DNA of 64,000 bases from Sunxiuqinia dokdonensis (GCF_001270965.1 NZ_LGIA01000161.1:62001-126000); one strand, 5' to 3'; positions 8,624 through 15,717 are shown, numbered from the stretch's first letter. A program made the numbers and translations. The notes: generated by a model from the letters alone, not told the origin.

Positions 8624-10624
8624 GTGAAAAATAGCATCCTGTTGATAATCTTATCTTTGGCGGTCACCTATGTGGCCGCACAGGATGCTATTTCCCCTTT
8701 TGTGGGGGCCAGTCACAACTACCAGGTCGATGAGCATGCCGGCAACGACTATGAGTGGCAGGTTTATAAAGACCTTGTTCCGCTAACACCGGCCAATCCG
8801 GCCGACTATCAATTTTTAAGTTCAAAAAACTCCTCTTCTGTTGACATTCAATGGCTGTCCGAAGGGGTTTACTTCTTAATGGTGCACGAAAGCGATCCTG
8901 ACGGTTGCAGCAACCTGAAAGCACTTCGTCTCGAAGTCATTTCCGGTGGCCAACGAGGATTCATCGTTTCGAATGCCACCACCAGCCAATGTTACCAGGA
9001 AGGTGCCAATGACTTGACGGTTGACCTTCAGTTTTTTGATGCCCAGGGCGACTTATGGGCTGCCGATCGTTTTCCGGTTACGGTTTCGTTCGCTGTCAAT
9101 GGCAGGCCGCAAGCACCTCAAACCGTCACTTATTTCAACCAGCAAATCCTGATCAGCAACGAAAGTTTTACAGCTGATCCCACCCAAAACACCAGCATCA
9201 CCGTCCAGCTGACGGAAGCGACTGATGCCCAAAATCAGACCATTCAAGCCCGCGAGGGACAAAATATTCAGAGCACAACGATTTTGTCGTTGCCCGAAAT
9301 TTCATTCAACACCAACGAAGCCCAGCTGGCCTTTGGCTCCATTTCAAGCTATTCGGCTCAAGGTCCTTCCAACTACCGCTATCACTGGTCAGTGCTCAGG
9401 CCCGATGGAACCATCCTGGAGCTCAGCTCCGAAACGAGCACCACCGAGTCCATCAACTGGAACCAAGCAGGCGCGCATGTGCTCAGCGTGCAAGCCACCA
9501 ATGCAACAGGATGCCAAACTGCCGTACTATCCAAAACCGTTGTGGTGACACCGCCCGATGACCGGCCGATTGCCCTGATTGTAGAAGAAAGCCTGCAAAC
9601 CGGAAGCTGTGTCCCCATCCAGCTCGATGCCTCGGGCAGCACCGGGCAGGGCGAACTGTCCTTTTCGTGGACACCCACGACTGGCTTGGATGATCCGGCC
9701 AGTCCGCGCCCGACATTCACACCGGGAAGCTCAGCCACCTACACGGTAACAGTAACCGACAGCCAGGGCCAAACAGCCTCGGATGCCGTCCGGGTTGAAG
9801 TGATCGATCCGCCACTGCTTGTTATCAACAAACAAGTGTTTGTCAACAATCCTACCGATGTCATTTTGCTCGATGCCTCGGCCAGCACCGGACAAAACCT
9901 AAGGTTCAACTGGCGTTCCGCAGGCGAGGGTTTAATCATTGCCGGCTCGCAAACCGCCACGCCGCAAGTGTCAGGACTGGGCAAATATTACGTGGAAGCG
10001 ATAGACCAGTTTGGCTGCACCGCGCGCGACTCAGTCACGGTTGGACTGCTGGTGCAGGTAACCGCCATCGACGATGCCATTGGCGTGCGGGTAAACACCT
10101 ATGCCGACATCAACGTGCTGCGAAACGACAAACCGCAAGGGCAGCTCGATCCCGAGTCGGTTAGCATTGTGTCGCCGCCCAGTCATGGTTTTGCCACCAT
10201 CACTTCCGACTCCATCATCACCTACACCCCCGACCAGTTTTATGTGGGGCACGATGAGTTTATTTATGCGGTGTGCGATTATTCCAACCGCTGCGACGAA
10301 GCCACCGTGCTGGTGCGCGTAAGCGACGAGGCCCTGTTTGTGCCCAACGCCTTTTCGCCCAATGGCGATGGACTGAATGACTACTTCGAAATTGTTGGCA
10401 TTGGAAGCTACGAGCGGGTGAGCCTGAAAATCTTTAACCGCTGGGGGAATTTGGTCTACGAATCGGAAAACTACGGGCCCGGAGGCGATGGTTTCTGGGA
10501 TGGAAAAGCTACCCGCGGCATTCGAACCGGCAACGGGGAAATGCCCACCGCAACCTACTACTACACCCTCGACCTGGGCCGGGGCAACGAAAAACTAAGC
10601 GGATTTATTTATTTGGATCGATAG
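8624..10624 (+). CDS. T9SS type-B sorted surface protein (gliding-motility-associated C-terminal domain)
   Basis: A 666-residue protein starting at GTG 8624, 26 bases after the previous stop. It has a signal peptide (cleaved near AAQ), an N-terminal 'SPFVGASHNYQV...YEWQV' module shared with both upstream proteins, Ig-like and two PKD-like domains (about 313-475), and a cadherin-like domain with 'VLRNDKPQG...D.FIYAVCD' (about 478-568). The C-terminal ~95 residues form a type-B T9SS domain (FVPNAFSPNGDGLNDYFEI ... IFNRWGNLVYES ... YYYTLDLG ... GFIYLDR). Known family behaviour: outer-membrane export by the T9SS and surface attachment. The usual PorP/SprF-like partner is not adjacent. Its last ~70 bases plus trailer are duplicated at 11471-11559. 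Confidence 0.93.
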   Translation: MKNSILLIILSLAVTYVAAQDAISPFVGASHNYQVDEHAGNDYEWQVYKDLVPLTPANPADYQFLSSKNSSSVDIQWLSEGVYFLMVHESDPDGCSNLKALRLEVISGGQRGFIVSNATTSQCYQEGANDLTVDLQFFDAQGDLWAADRFPVTVSFAVNGRPQAPQTVTYFNQQILISNESFTADPTQNTSITVQLTEATDAQNQTIQAREGQNIQSTTILSLPEISFNTNEAQLAFGSISSYSAQGPSNYRYHWSVLRPDGTILELSSETSTTESINWNQAGAHVLSVQATNATGCQTAVLSKTVVVTPPDDRPIALIVEESLQTGSCVPIQLDASGSTGQGELSFSWTPTTGLDDPASPRPTFTPGSSATYTVTVTDSQGQTASDAVRVEVIDPPLLVINKQVFVNNPTDVILLDASASTGQNLRFNWRSAGEGLIIAGSQTATPQVSGLGKYYVEAIDQFGCTARDSVTVGLLVQVTAIDDAIGVRVNTYADINVLRNDKPQGQLDPESVSIVSPPSHGFATITSDSIITYTPDQFYVGHDEFIYAVCDYSNRCDEATVLVRVSDEALFVPNAFSPNGDGLNDYFEIVGIGSYERVSLKIFNRWGNLVYESENYGPGGDGFWDGKATRGIRTGNGEMPTATYYYTLDLGRGNEKLSGFIYLDR

Positions 10625-10640
10625 CGGAACTTGCTTTTTG
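10552..10640 (+). repeat. Direct repeat, copy 1 (3' end of type-B T9SS gene)
   Basis: These 89 bases cover the last codons (TYYYTLDLG...YLDR), the stop and a short trailer of the preceding gene. They match 11471-11559 at 86 of 89 positions, with the same stop codon in both. Copy spacing is 919 bases and the mntA-hepT pair lies between. Each copy leads directly into a palindromic element. Confidence 0.95.
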
Positions 10641-10643
10641 TTT

Positions 10644-10687
10644 TTATCCCACGACGCGAAAGGATGCGCGCGGGAGCTGGGGGATAA
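10644..10687. repeat. Palindromic repeat element, copy 1
   Basis: Outer arms TTATCCC (10644-10650) and GGGATAA (10681-10687) pair perfectly and enclose the conserved core CGCGAAAGGATGCGCGCGGG with an inner CGCG/CGCG stem. The element lies 18 bases beyond the hepT stop and 19 beyond the T9SS gene stop, so it could also serve as a bidirectional terminator. Related copies are at about 11570, 12366 and 15793. Confidence 0.85.
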
Positions 10688-10705
10688 GTGTTAACCAGTT
10701 GTTGT

Positions 10706-11038
10706 CTAGTCAAGAAGATTATCAATCTGCAATTTCAAGGTAGGTAAATGTCTCACAATCGTTCCCCAGATAATCTCATTATCAATTTTATCGTAACCAT
10801 GGATCACGCGATTGCGCATACTAATGATCTGTCGCTTACTCGTTATCTCAATACTTGAATCTAATTTTTCTATTCTACTCATTGCCTCTCCAATAATCTC
10901 AAATTCTCTTTCCACCGCTCTTCTTAGCATCTTATCTCCCATGTAAGATTTAAAATCACGTTTATCACCGAGATATTTTTGAATTGAATCAATTGATTCC
11001 TGAATATCAAACAAATATTTTTTGATCTCAACGTCCAT
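10706..11038 (-). CDS. hepT: HepT-like HEPN toxin (DUF86) of MNT-HEPN toxin-antitoxin pair
   Basis: A 110-residue all-helical protein of the HEPN/DUF86 family. The diagnostic Rx4HxY motif is seen as RNRVIHGY near residues 74-81; in characterised HepT toxins the Arg and His form the RNase site and the Tyr is AMPylated by the partner. The start overlaps the end of the nucleotidyltransferase gene by 11 bases, so the two are surely co-transcribed and coupled. The family cleaves RNA when released from its antitoxin. All catalytic residues are intact, so the gene looks functional. Confidence 0.92.
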   Translation of the reverse strand: MDVEIKKYLFDIQESIDSIQKYLGDKRDFKSYMGDKMLRRAVEREFEIIGEAMSRIEKLDSSIEITSKRQIISMRNRVIHGYDKIDNEIIWGTIVRHLPTLKLQIDNLLD

Positions 11039-11333
11039 ATATCAGGGTCTTTGTTTGGTTCACGGTATGAATAAAATAGGGGTTTGATAACGATTTGTCA
11101 GTTACTAAGTCAACAGGGCGTTGAAATAGATTCTCAAATTTATCCGCCAATTCAAAATAGGTGTCAGCATAATCGCCATAATCCATCGGCTTAAACGAGA
11201 CTAGTAAATCAATATCACTTTTGTCGTTAAAATTGCTTGTGCAAACCGAGCCAAAAACAAATAACGACGCTACGTTATGTGTCTCGCACAACGATTTGAT
11301 TCTTTCAATATTATCGGATATTAGACGCTGCAT
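11028..11333 (-). CDS. mntA: MntA-like nucleotidyltransferase antitoxin
   Basis: A minimal nucleotidyltransferase of about 101 residues. The GSx10DxD signature is visible as GSVC...SDIDLL, and a third acidic residue follows in 'RPVDLV'. In studied MntA-HepT pairs this enzyme adds AMP units to the HepT tyrosine and so blocks toxicity. ATG at 11333 is preferred; an in-frame TTG at 11369 would add twelve residues. It is transcribed first, leftward, with hepT overlapping its end. The pair sits between two direct copies of the upstream T9SS gene's tail, consistent with recent acquisition. Confidence 0.9.
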   Translation of the reverse strand: MQRLISDNIERIKSLCETHNVASLFVFGSVCTSNFNDKSDIDLLVSFKPMDYGDYADTYFELADKFENLFQRPVDLVTDKSLSNPYFIHTVNQTKTLIYGR

Positions 11334-11470
11334 ATCAATGTTTTGTACAAATCTAAAATTAAAGTTCAAGATTCACAAGTGCCAGATTACAATTGGTTAT
11401 CACATTTTACGATAGGAAACAGTTGGGTTTTCCGGCTGTATCCTTGTTCGTCGACAAGAAAGTTGGAGCG

Positions 11471-11559
11471 AACCTACTACTACACCCTCGACCTGGGCCG
11501 GGGCAACGAAAAACTAAGCGGATTTGTTTATTTGGATCGCTAGCAGAACTTGCTTTTTG
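11471..11559 (+). pseudogene. Detached copy of a T9SS type-B gene tail (direct repeat, copy 2)
   Basis: This repeats 10552-10640 with three mismatches and still reads TYYYTLDLG...FVYLDR followed by TAG. Upstream of 11471 the similarity stops at once, so only about 23 codons of the sorting domain exist here, with no body. An open frame runs into it from 11343 but the added residues look like random translation. It is a decapitated gene end, or a target duplication made when mntA-hepT entered. Confidence 0.85.
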
Positions 11560-11569
11560 GTTCACTTCC

Positions 11570-11604
11570 GACCACGCGACAGGATTTGAGCGGGAGCTGT
11601 GGTC
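11570..11604. repeat. Palindromic repeat element, copy 2
   Basis: Outer arms GACCAC (11570-11575) and GTGGTC (11599-11604) pair perfectly although their sequence differs from copy 1, so the stem is conserved by paired changes. The core (CGCGACAGGATTTGAGCGGG) is a diverged form of the shared core. It lies 26 bases beyond the leftward vapC-like stop. TTGCTTTTTGG precedes it, as in copy 1. Confidence 0.8.
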
Positions 11605-11630
11605 TACGCGATTGTAGCCTGTGGTGATTT

Positions 11631-12044
11631 TCACTCAATGATATCACCAGGAGTCATTCTGTCAATGCCCTCAATATTGAAATCCTTATCAAACGTTACG
11701 ATGGCCATCTCATATTTTTGAGAAATAGTCAATTGATAAGCATCATCAAAATCAAGTTCATATTTTTCTATATTTGAAATTATATCGACAAAATCATGCG
11801 GGTCAAGTGATATTTGCTCGATCAATCCATTAAAGAACAAGTCATTTACAAATTGATCAAGTGTGTCGAGTTTTTTTAGTCTAGACAATATTACTCCGAT
11901 CGAGTGTAATGCAAAATCACTTATAAAAATTTGGTCAAGGGGAACGGTATCAAGGAATTTAGAAACGATATCTGATTTGTCTTGATCTAATAATCTCTCA
12001 AGCCAGATATTTGTGTCAACAAGGTATCTTACTTTTGTCTCCAA
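11631..12044 (-). CDS. VapC-like PIN-domain ribonuclease toxin
   Basis: A 137-residue PIN-domain protein. The conserved acidic residues are visible: the Asp of 'YLVDTNIWLE' near the N-terminus, the Asp pair of 'LDFDDAYQ' and the Asp of 'VTFDKDF' near the C-terminus. PIN toxins of toxin-antitoxin systems are Mg-dependent endoribonucleases acting on tRNA or rRNA. The start appears to be TTG at 12044 inside the end of the upstream antitoxin gene (16-base overlap), which implies translational coupling. Base composition is clearly more AT-rich than the glycogen genes. Confidence 0.85.
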   Translation of the reverse strand: METKVRYLVDTNIWLERLLDQDKSDIVSKFLDTVPLDQIFISDFALHSIGVILSRLKKLDTLDQFVNDLFFNGLIEQISLDPHDFVDIISNIEKYELDFDDAYQLTISQKYEMAIVTFDKDFNIEGIDRMTPGDIIE

Positions 12045-12238
12045 TCAAGTGCTTTTTTTTGTAATTCAATCGAATTGTAACTCTCTCCTTTTAATCCGCC
12101 AGCCCAATTTTGAGTTAATTTCCTTGACTTCTTAGCCACCCTTTTATTGATCAAATAGTCTAAATAATGGTCTAATTCGTCAATCAAATCAGGGGTTAAT
12201 TGATTTATCTTTGTTTCTATTTTTTTTATCGTCGTCAT
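12029..12238 (-). CDS. VapB-like antitoxin (DUF2281-like)
   Basis: A short protein of about 69 residues from ATG 12238, directly upstream of and overlapping the PIN toxin. The N-terminal helical part (LTPDLIDELDHYLDYLI) is followed by a basic linker and the tail 'NWAGGLKG...ELQKKALDW', typical of DUF2281-type antitoxins paired with PIN proteins. It presumably binds the toxin through its C-terminus. No DNA-binding AbrB or RHH fold is obvious, so autoregulation cannot be inferred. Confidence 0.78.
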   Translation of the reverse strand: MTTIKKIETKINQLTPDLIDELDHYLDYLINKRVAKKSRKLTQNWAGGLKGESYNSIELQKKALDWRQK

Positions 12239-12365
12239 ATCACAAATGTACAAAAAATCAAAAATCTATCAAGTGCTCATATTTTTTGAAAACGAATGTT
12301 TCTTGCCGCTGCCATGCGATTGCATCGTGTGCTGCTTCGATTTGCAAGTACTTTGCTTATTAATC

Positions 12366-12399
12366 CCACCACGCGAAAGGATGTGCGCGGGAGCGGTGG
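12366..12399. repeat. Palindromic repeat element, copy 3 (with partial second copy)
   Basis: Arms CCACC (12366-12370) and GGTGG (12395-12399) pair and enclose ACGCGAAAGGATGTGCGCGG. The bases just to the right (12401-12424, AAGGACTCGCGTTGGAGCTG...) look like a second degenerate core. It lies 26 bases beyond the leftward stop at 12426. TTGCT at 12353 precedes it, as in the other copies. Confidence 0.8.
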
Positions 12400-12425
12400 A
12401 AAGGACTCGCGTTGGAGCTGAGGCA

Positions 12426-12626
12426 TTATTTCTCTGCCGAAATAGTTTTTTCCTCTAAAATATCTGTTGAGAATAAAAGAGTATCATATTTAACTATGAT
12501 GCCATTTTCCATTAAATCAGGAAAGCTTAATGGACTTGAAGATGTCTTGAATGAACTGTAATTTATAGAATTAGAGCATTTTTGCTCATAGTTCGTTAAT
12601 CTTCCAATGTTGCTGTTGTCATTCAT
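12426..12626 (-). CDS. Small hypothetical protein, last gene of the SDH_sah module
   Basis: A 66-codon frame beginning 12 bases after the protease stop and in the same direction, so it may be the final cistron of that operon. The sequence is rich in Ser and Asn and shows no family I recognise, no signal peptide and no membrane segment. It could be a real small protein or a chance frame in AT-rich DNA. It is bounded downstream by palindromic copy 3. Confidence 0.35.
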   Translation of the reverse strand: MNDNSNIGRLTNYEQKCSNSINYSSFKTSSSPLSFPDLMENGIIVKYDTLLFSTDILEEKTISAEK

Positions 12627-12638
12627 CTTAGTGCAAAT

Positions 12639-13673
12639 TTAGTTGTTTTCTTCATATTTCCAACTTTCAAAATTCATCTGATTCTCTATTGTTGAACGTA
12701 CAATAGGAGGCAAGGGAGGATGTTGGTTAATTGTTTGTGTTGTTTTTGTCAGTTCACCTTCTGATAAATAAACATGTGTGCCACCTTCTATACTTTCAAT
12801 TAATACTCGTCTGCATGAATATTTAACTTTTACTTCATTTCCTAGCTCTATATTTACATTAAAAGGAGATAATAGTTTCAGTTCATTTCTAATATCTTCA
12901 AAAATCTCCTTTAATTTTTGATATTGCTCATCATTGGGTTTTTCTACAGTTAAACCTAATTCATCTCTTGCTTCATTTCTATAAATTGCATAATCATGAC
13001 TGCCGGAATCACTACATAAGAACGCAACAATTTTATCAATTTTCTCTTTTTGGTCTGCTCCAAGTTGCTTTTGTAATAATTTTCTTGCAACCATTTGAAT
13101 TTGAGTTCTCGAACGATAGACATTTCCCAAAACTAGAGGATGGACTTTTTCTGATAAACTAAGTAAAACATCCTTAAGATTATCTTCATTTTTTAATTTA
13201 AGTTCTTGCTTTGCAAGTTCAAAAAAACCTTGAATTGACTCAACGCTGACAGGAATTCTCGCTTGAGGATTTTGAGGAACTTGCGGGTTTTGGGGATTTA
13301 ACGGACTATTTAGAGATGGATCAATTGGACCAAGTGTAGCTTGCTTGGTCATCATTATTTTATCAGCACCTAAACTTATGATTGTACCAGAGCTTCTTGC
13401 TTTTGACGGAATTATAACTTCAAATTCATCACAAAATTGTCGAATAAGATTTACTAAACTCCACGCAGCCATTGTATCTCCTCCACGAGTATAAAGCAAT
13501 AAACTAATTTTGGGGACTTTATTAATTTTGTCGAGATGTTCCGAAAAATAATCTAAAACATCTGTAGCAATTTGTGTTTCCATTCCTGGCCTATCGCCAG
13601 TTATGTAAACCATCAGTTTCGATTGGCGATCTTCTTCCAACCATTTGTAATTTTCGATTCTTTCTTTCAGCAT
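12639..13673 (-). CDS. SDH_sah family ClpP-like serine protease
   Basis: A 344-residue protein resembling the serine dehydrogenase proteinase family (SDH_sah, PF01972), which has the ClpP/SppA-like crotonase fold. The N-terminal half has the expected 'LLLYTRGGDTMAAWSLVNLI' strand-turn-helix and the segment 'ARSSGTIISLGADKIMM', whose Ser is the probable nucleophile, then 'LGPIDPSL'. A Pro/Asn/Gln-rich linker (about residues 125-145) separates a helical and a beta-rich C-terminal part that I cannot assign. No signal peptide is seen, so it acts in the cytosol or at the membrane face. It follows a zinc-ribbon gene and a two-TM gene in one direction. The substrate is unknown. Confidence 0.82.
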   Translation of the reverse strand: MLKERIENYKWLEEDRQSKLMVYITGDRPGMETQIATDVLDYFSEHLDKINKVPKISLLLYTRGGDTMAAWSLVNLIRQFCDEFEVIIPSKARSSGTIISLGADKIMMTKQATLGPIDPSLNSPLNPQNPQVPQNPQARIPVSVESIQGFFELAKQELKLKNEDNLKDVLLSLSEKVHPLVLGNVYRSRTQIQMVARKLLQKQLGADQKEKIDKIVAFLCSDSGSHDYAIYRNEARDELGLTVEKPNDEQYQKLKEIFEDIRNELKLLSPFNVNIELGNEVKVKYSCRRVLIESIEGGTHVYLSEGELTKTTQTINQHPPLPPIVRSTIENQMNFESWKYEENN

Positions 13674-13733
13674 AGTGTTTTTATTAGGTTAATTCGTAAT
13701 GCCCCACAACGTTCCGCTTTTTATCTCCCGAAT

Positions 13734-14114
13734 TTATACTTCATTTTTAAATCTGTTTTCAATTAAATTCATTTGGTCAGTTATCTCGCTTGGCTTAGTA
13801 TTTTCTTGTTTTCTTTTTGAATGTCCAAAAAACAACGATAGTATTCCCGCTAAAATAAAAATTGTAAAAAATCCCCAAATTGATATTTTATAGATGTCCT
13901 TTGTAAAATCAGAGGTTAATCCTGTTACCAAACAAGAAATCCCTGCTCCGATTAAAAGAAATCCAATAGAGTCAAACCATTGAAAACTAATCTCAATATT
14001 TGATACTTTATCTTTGATAAAATTCCATTCGTGGACAAAAATTGGGTATGCTTTACTTTTTTCTGGTGGAATTAATTCGTATTCCTGAGATATTTGAAAA
14101 TTACCACTACTCAT
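13734..14114 (-). CDS. Small membrane protein with two predicted TM helices
   Basis: About 126 residues from ATG 14114, chosen because AGGAGG lies six bases upstream; an in-frame ATG at 14132 is possible but less well placed. A soluble N-terminal part is followed by two hydrophobic helices (roughly residues 50-70 and 80-100) and a basic, charged C-terminal tail, suggesting both ends face the cytosol. No named family was recognised. It overlaps the zinc-ribbon gene by 8 bases and precedes the ClpP-like protease by 60, so it may anchor or regulate that protease. Confidence 0.75.
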   Translation of the reverse strand: MSSGNFQISQEYELIPPEKSKAYPIFVHEWNFIKDKVSNIEISFQWFDSIGFLLIGAGISCLVTGLTSDFTKDIYKISIWGFFTIFILAGILSLFFGHSKRKQENTKPSEITDQMNLIENRFKNEV

Positions 14115-14406
14115 CACCGCCCTCCTTTTCATTTTCGTTTACTTTCTTCGGTTGAGTAACGGCTCCTGATAACAACGCATTCACTAAAACTGTGTTTCCA
14201 CAATTCATACAAGTAACAGGGACGACTGGAACAATAGGAACATTACCAATCACCATATTTCCGTCATTATATTCTCTCAATTCATATACTGTATCAGAAA
14301 TATTCCACTGTCCGTGATTACAAAGTGGGCATTTCACTTGTCCCCATTTTCCATTAAGGTGATTAATTAATTTTTGAGTGTCAATTTTCTTTTTTTCCAT
14401 ATGCAT
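14107..14406 (-). CDS. Zinc-ribbon protein, first gene of the SDH_sah module
   Basis: A 99-residue protein with two CxxC knuckles: 'KCPLCNHGQW' near residue 25 and 'TCMNCGNT' near residue 66, giving a four-cysteine zinc ribbon. Between them is a hydrophobic 'PIVPVVPV' strand and the tail is acidic. The start is ATG 14406 or 14400. It heads a leftward operon with a two-TM protein and a ClpP-like protease. Zinc ribbons of this kind can bind proteins or nucleic acid; here the target is unknown. Confidence 0.78.
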   Translation of the reverse strand: MHMEKKKIDTQKLINHLNGKWGQVKCPLCNHGQWNISDTVYELREYNDGNMVIGNVPIVPVVPVTCMNCGNTVLVNALLSGAVTQPKKVNENEKEGGDE

Positions 14407-14550
14407 ATTGTCCTAAACTTATTTTCTTTCAACTCGCTTCTATCTCCACCAAACCTATCTTACATCTCCATCTCAGGTGTGGTTTGTAACTTTCCGACCT
14501 GATATCCCCCATTCCAAACCAAATTCTCCGGCTTACTTTCCAAGCATTAA

Positions 14551-14582
14551 ATAAGGGTCCGAGCTTATTGCCGGACCCTTAT
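14551..14582 (-). terminator. Strong hairpin terminator for the leftward coiled-coil gene
   Basis: An 11-bp perfect stem (ATAAGGGTCCG / CGGACCCTTAT) with a 10-base loop lies 40 bases beyond the stop of the gene ending at 14623. On the minus strand the stem is followed by TTTAATG, a modest T-run. Confidence 0.7.
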
Positions 14583-14622
14583 CGACTAGTAAATAGAACA
14601 GGATATGTTCTTCCCCATTATT

Positions 14623-15270
14623 TTAGTTATCCACAATCACCCGGGCGGCCAGGTAGCCGTTGTAAAAGTTGGGATCGCGGCGTTTAAAGATTTTCATCAC
14701 CTTGTCCAGCTTGTTGTTGAGGATGTCGCTGGCTTCGGAAAAAAGTTGTTCCAGGCTTTGGGTGGCCTGCGCCGACTCAATCTGGTAGGCCCGGGGCATT
14801 CCGTTCAACTGCAGAAAGTTATCCAGGTCTGCTTTCAAATCGTCAACTTGCTCCACCGTGACACCGTACTCAGCCTGCAACACGTCCAGGTGCGCTTCGG
14901 CTTCCCTGATGATCTCCTGGTTTTTGGGAATAAACTCAAGGTTGGTCAGCCGGTGAATATCCGAGAAAGAATCTTTCATTCGGCTCTCCAGTGCCAAATC
15001 TCCGGATACGGCCCCCATCGATTCCAGGGCATCGTTTAAAATATCGCCCTTGAGGGCAATGGCGTACTTCAATTCTTTTTTGCTTTTGCCGAGAAACACC
15101 TGGGCGGCTTGCTGCGCCTCCTGAGATTGCTCAATTTGCTGGTTAACGGTGTCGAGTTGATTTTTAAACTCACCGACTTTGGGGATCGCAGTCCATTTGT
15201 CAACATTTCGGTCCAAAAAGTTGATCACCGAGTCCTGCATTTCCTTGTGGTTGATCTGTCTTTTATTCAT
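14623..15270 (-). CDS. Helical coiled-coil hypothetical protein
   Basis: A 215-residue soluble protein that is predicted almost wholly helical, with Gln/Glu/Asp-rich heptad stretches (for example 'QIEQSQEAQQAAQVF' and 'LDVLQAEYGVTVEQVDDL'). It has no signal peptide and no membrane segment. I do not recognise a named family, though similar uncharacterised proteins are common in Bacteroidota. It stands alone with its own terminator. GC content is closer to the core genome than the AT-rich genes to its left, so it may mark the right edge of the AT-rich island. Confidence 0.75.
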   Translation of the reverse strand: MNKRQINHKEMQDSVINFLDRNVDKWTAIPKVGEFKNQLDTVNQQIEQSQEAQQAAQVFLGKSKKELKYAIALKGDILNDALESMGAVSGDLALESRMKDSFSDIHRLTNLEFIPKNQEIIREAEAHLDVLQAEYGVTVEQVDDLKADLDNFLQLNGMPRAYQIESAQATQSLEQLFSEASDILNNKLDKVMKIFKRRDPNFYNGYLAARVIVDN

Positions 15271-15465
15271 GGTAGTTTGGGTTAATTGATTATGCTAGTT
15301 ACGAAAAATAAATTTAGATGGCAAACATTGGTTTATTTAAAGAAAACATCAAACTGTAATTTAAATTCATTCTAATTAACTGGAGGGGTTTCGTTTCAGT
15401 AAACAGTTACGGTGCCTATCGATGAGTATTCATTTGTGTGCTGCGGGTTTGCCGGATATTCAACG

Positions 15466-15717
15466 GTTGTTGCAGTGCAGTCAGGGGCTGTTGCAGTTCT
15501 GTCAGCAGCTATTGTTGTGTCGTTAGGACTTGTTGCAACGCTGTCAGGGGTTGTTGCAGGACTGTCAGCGGTTGTTGCAATACAGTCTGTGCTTATTGCA
15601 GTACTGCTAGGGGCTGTTGCAGTGCTGTCAGGGGTTGTTGCAATGCTGTCAGGGGTTGTTGCAGTACTGTCAGGGGTTGTTGCAATGCTGTCAGCGGTTG
15701 TTGCAGCTCAGCATGAT
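15466..15717. repeat. Tandem array of 12 x 21-bp imperfect repeats
   Basis: The motif GTTGTTGCA (with variants) begins at 15466, 15487, 15508, 15529, 15550, 15571, 15592, 15613, 15634, 15655, 15676 and 15697, an exact 21-base period without indels. The consensus is close to GTTGTTGCAATGCTGTCAGG plus one base. One plus-strand frame stays open through it (15412-15849) as seven-residue repeats such as AVLSGVV, but it lacks a credible start, so I treat the array as non-coding. Confidence 0.92.

Noticed and set aside
11343-11543. 66-codon plus-strand gene ending in a T9SS tail
   Set aside because: Only the last ~23 codons are meaningful (the duplicated tail); the upstream part is antisense to the mntA 5' region and shows no signal peptide or domain.
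15466-15717. CRISPR array
   Set aside because: Units are contiguous 21-mers with gradual divergence, without constant repeats separated by unique spacers, and no cas genes are nearby.
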